Assembly: GCA_023423775.1 (NCBI GenBank)
Contig: JAFAEZ010000060.1
Location: 1 to 5,192, forward strand
Length of the DNA stretch: 5,192 nucleotides
Origin: Pseudomonadota bacterium
Lineage (GTDB): Bacteria; Pseudomonadota; Alphaproteobacteria; Sphingomonadales; Sphingomonadaceae
Direction of reading: 5' to 3'
Shown here one piece after another: positions 4,556 to 5,192 of this stretch. The translations under genes were made by a program, and so were the position numbers. The number at the start of each line of letters is the position of its first letter. Position 1 is the first letter of the stretch. The notes below the pieces were generated by a model. That model saw only the letters and a program-made list of their open reading frames with translations, had not been told where the DNA came from and searched no databases.

Positions 4556-5192
4556 ATGACCGTCGACGACAGGCCTACGCTCAGTGCTCCCGACGACGAT
4601 CCCTGGCTCTGGCTGGAAGAGATCGAGGGCACGCAGGCGCTCGATTTTGTCGAGCGTCAGAATCAACTGACGCTCACGGCGTTCGGCGGCGCGGCGTTCG
4701 CGCGCGACCGCGACATCCTCGCGGCGATCTACGATCGGCCCGACAACATTCCCTATGTCGGCCGGCGCGGCGATCACCTCTACAATCTCTGGAAGGATGC
4801 CGCGAACCCGCGCGGCCTGTGGCGGCGGACCACGCTGGAGGAATTCCGCAAGCCCGCGCCAGGCTGGGAGGTCGTGCTCGACGTCGACGCGCTCGCGGCC
4901 AGCGAAGGCGAGGACTGGCTGCTGAACTGGGTGATCGCGCAGCCGGCCGACGGACGTCGCGCGATCCTGTGCCTGTCACGCGGCGGCAGTGATGCCGTCA
5001 CCATGCGCGAATTCGACATCGACACGAGAAGCTTCGTTGCGGACGGCTTCGTGCTGCCGGAGGCCAAGAGCAGCCTCGACTGGCTCGACCACGACACCGT
5101 GCTGCTGTCCAGCGCTCATGGCGAGGGCATGGCGACGAGCTCTGGCTACGCCAGGACCGTCAGATTGTGGCGGCGCGGCCAACCGGCCGCGC
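4556..5192 (+). CDS. Prolyl oligopeptidase family (S9) serine peptidase, N-terminal part (runs off right edge)
   Basis: The frame is open from the ATG at 4556 to the window edge, giving 212 residues of a protein that is usually about 690 long. The N-terminal hallmark of S9A enzymes is clear: DPWLWLEEIEGTQALDFVE (residues 15-33), followed by RQNQLT. Next comes the region leading into the beta-propeller: IPYVGRRGDHLYNLWKDA (65-82), GLWRRTTLEEFRK (87-99) and WEVVLDVDAL (104-113). Then come propeller-blade repeats such as LSRGGSDAVTMREFDIDT (140-157) and LDWLDHDTVLLSS (174-186). No signal peptide is seen, so it is probably cytoplasmic. The catalytic Ser-Asp-His domain would lie beyond the edge. 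Family members cleave short proline-containing peptides, with the propeller excluding large proteins. It is divergent from the second MFS gene across a 209-bp promoter region. Confidence 0.88.
   Translation, partial: MTVDDRPTLSAPDDDPWLWLEEIEGTQALDFVERQNQLTLTAFGGAAFARDRDILAAIYDRPDNIPYVGRRGDHLYNLWKDAANPRGLWRRTTLEEFRKPAPGWEVVLDVDALAASEGEDWLLNWVIAQPADGRRAILCLSRGGSDAVTMREFDIDTRSFVADGFVLPEAKSSLDWLDHDTVLLSSAHGEGMATSSGYARTVRLWRRGQPAA

Noticed and set aside
3336..4559. Long plus-strand open frame (407 codons) opposite the second MFS gene
   Set aside because: Low-complexity Arg/His/Gly/Asp/Glu composition, antisense to a clear 12-TM transporter, no ribosome binding site, no recognisable motif.
4495..4992. 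Plus-strand open frame of 165 codons overlapping the S9 peptidase start
   Set aside because: Arginine/alanine-rich frame-shifted reading of the peptidase gene; the frame from 4556 has the S9 hallmark DPWLWLEEIEG and a proper ribosome binding site.

Overview
The window is GC-rich and compact, with no sign of recent gene import. Base composition, protein style and two families of paired-hairpin intergenic repeats suggest an alphaproteobacterium, most likely Bradyrhizobium or a close relative. The genus call rests on recalled resemblance of the repeats and proteins, not on a search.

Layout: (a) 1-279, minus strand: N-terminal part of an acyl-CoA dehydrogenase that runs off the left edge. (b) 280-416: divergent intergenic region. 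(c) 417-962 and 1052-1546, plus strand: a carboxymuconolactone decarboxylase/AhpD-fold protein without the redox cysteines, then a VOC-fold (glyoxalase/extradiol dioxygenase-like) metalloenzyme. They are probably co-transcribed. (d) 1547-1645: two REP-like hairpins in inverted orientation between convergent genes. (e) 1638-2876, minus strand: a 12-helix major facilitator (MFS) transporter of the monocarboxylate type. Its stop codon lies inside the REP element, and an 86-bp multi-hairpin repeat abuts its ribosome binding site. (f) 2975-3098: spacer with two dyad symmetries that could be operators or a weak terminator. (g) 3099-4346, minus strand: a second, unrelated MFS transporter whose leader contains a tandem repeat and competing G/C-tract hairpins. 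(h) 4347-4555: divergent promoter region. (i) 4556-5192, plus strand: N-terminal part of a prolyl-oligopeptidase-family (S9) serine peptidase that runs off the right edge.

An acyl-CoA dehydrogenase, a CMD-like protein, a VOC enzyme and a monocarboxylate-type transporter together would fit uptake and breakdown of an organic or aromatic acid, but no substrate can be read from the sequence. The peptidase and second transporter look like independent housekeeping or accessory genes. I see no phage, CRISPR, toxin-antitoxin, tRNA/rRNA or clear novel multi-gene system. The most interesting content is non-coding: covarying REP hairpins, a bistable repeat touching a Shine-Dalgarno sequence, and a possible RNA switch in the second transporter's leader.
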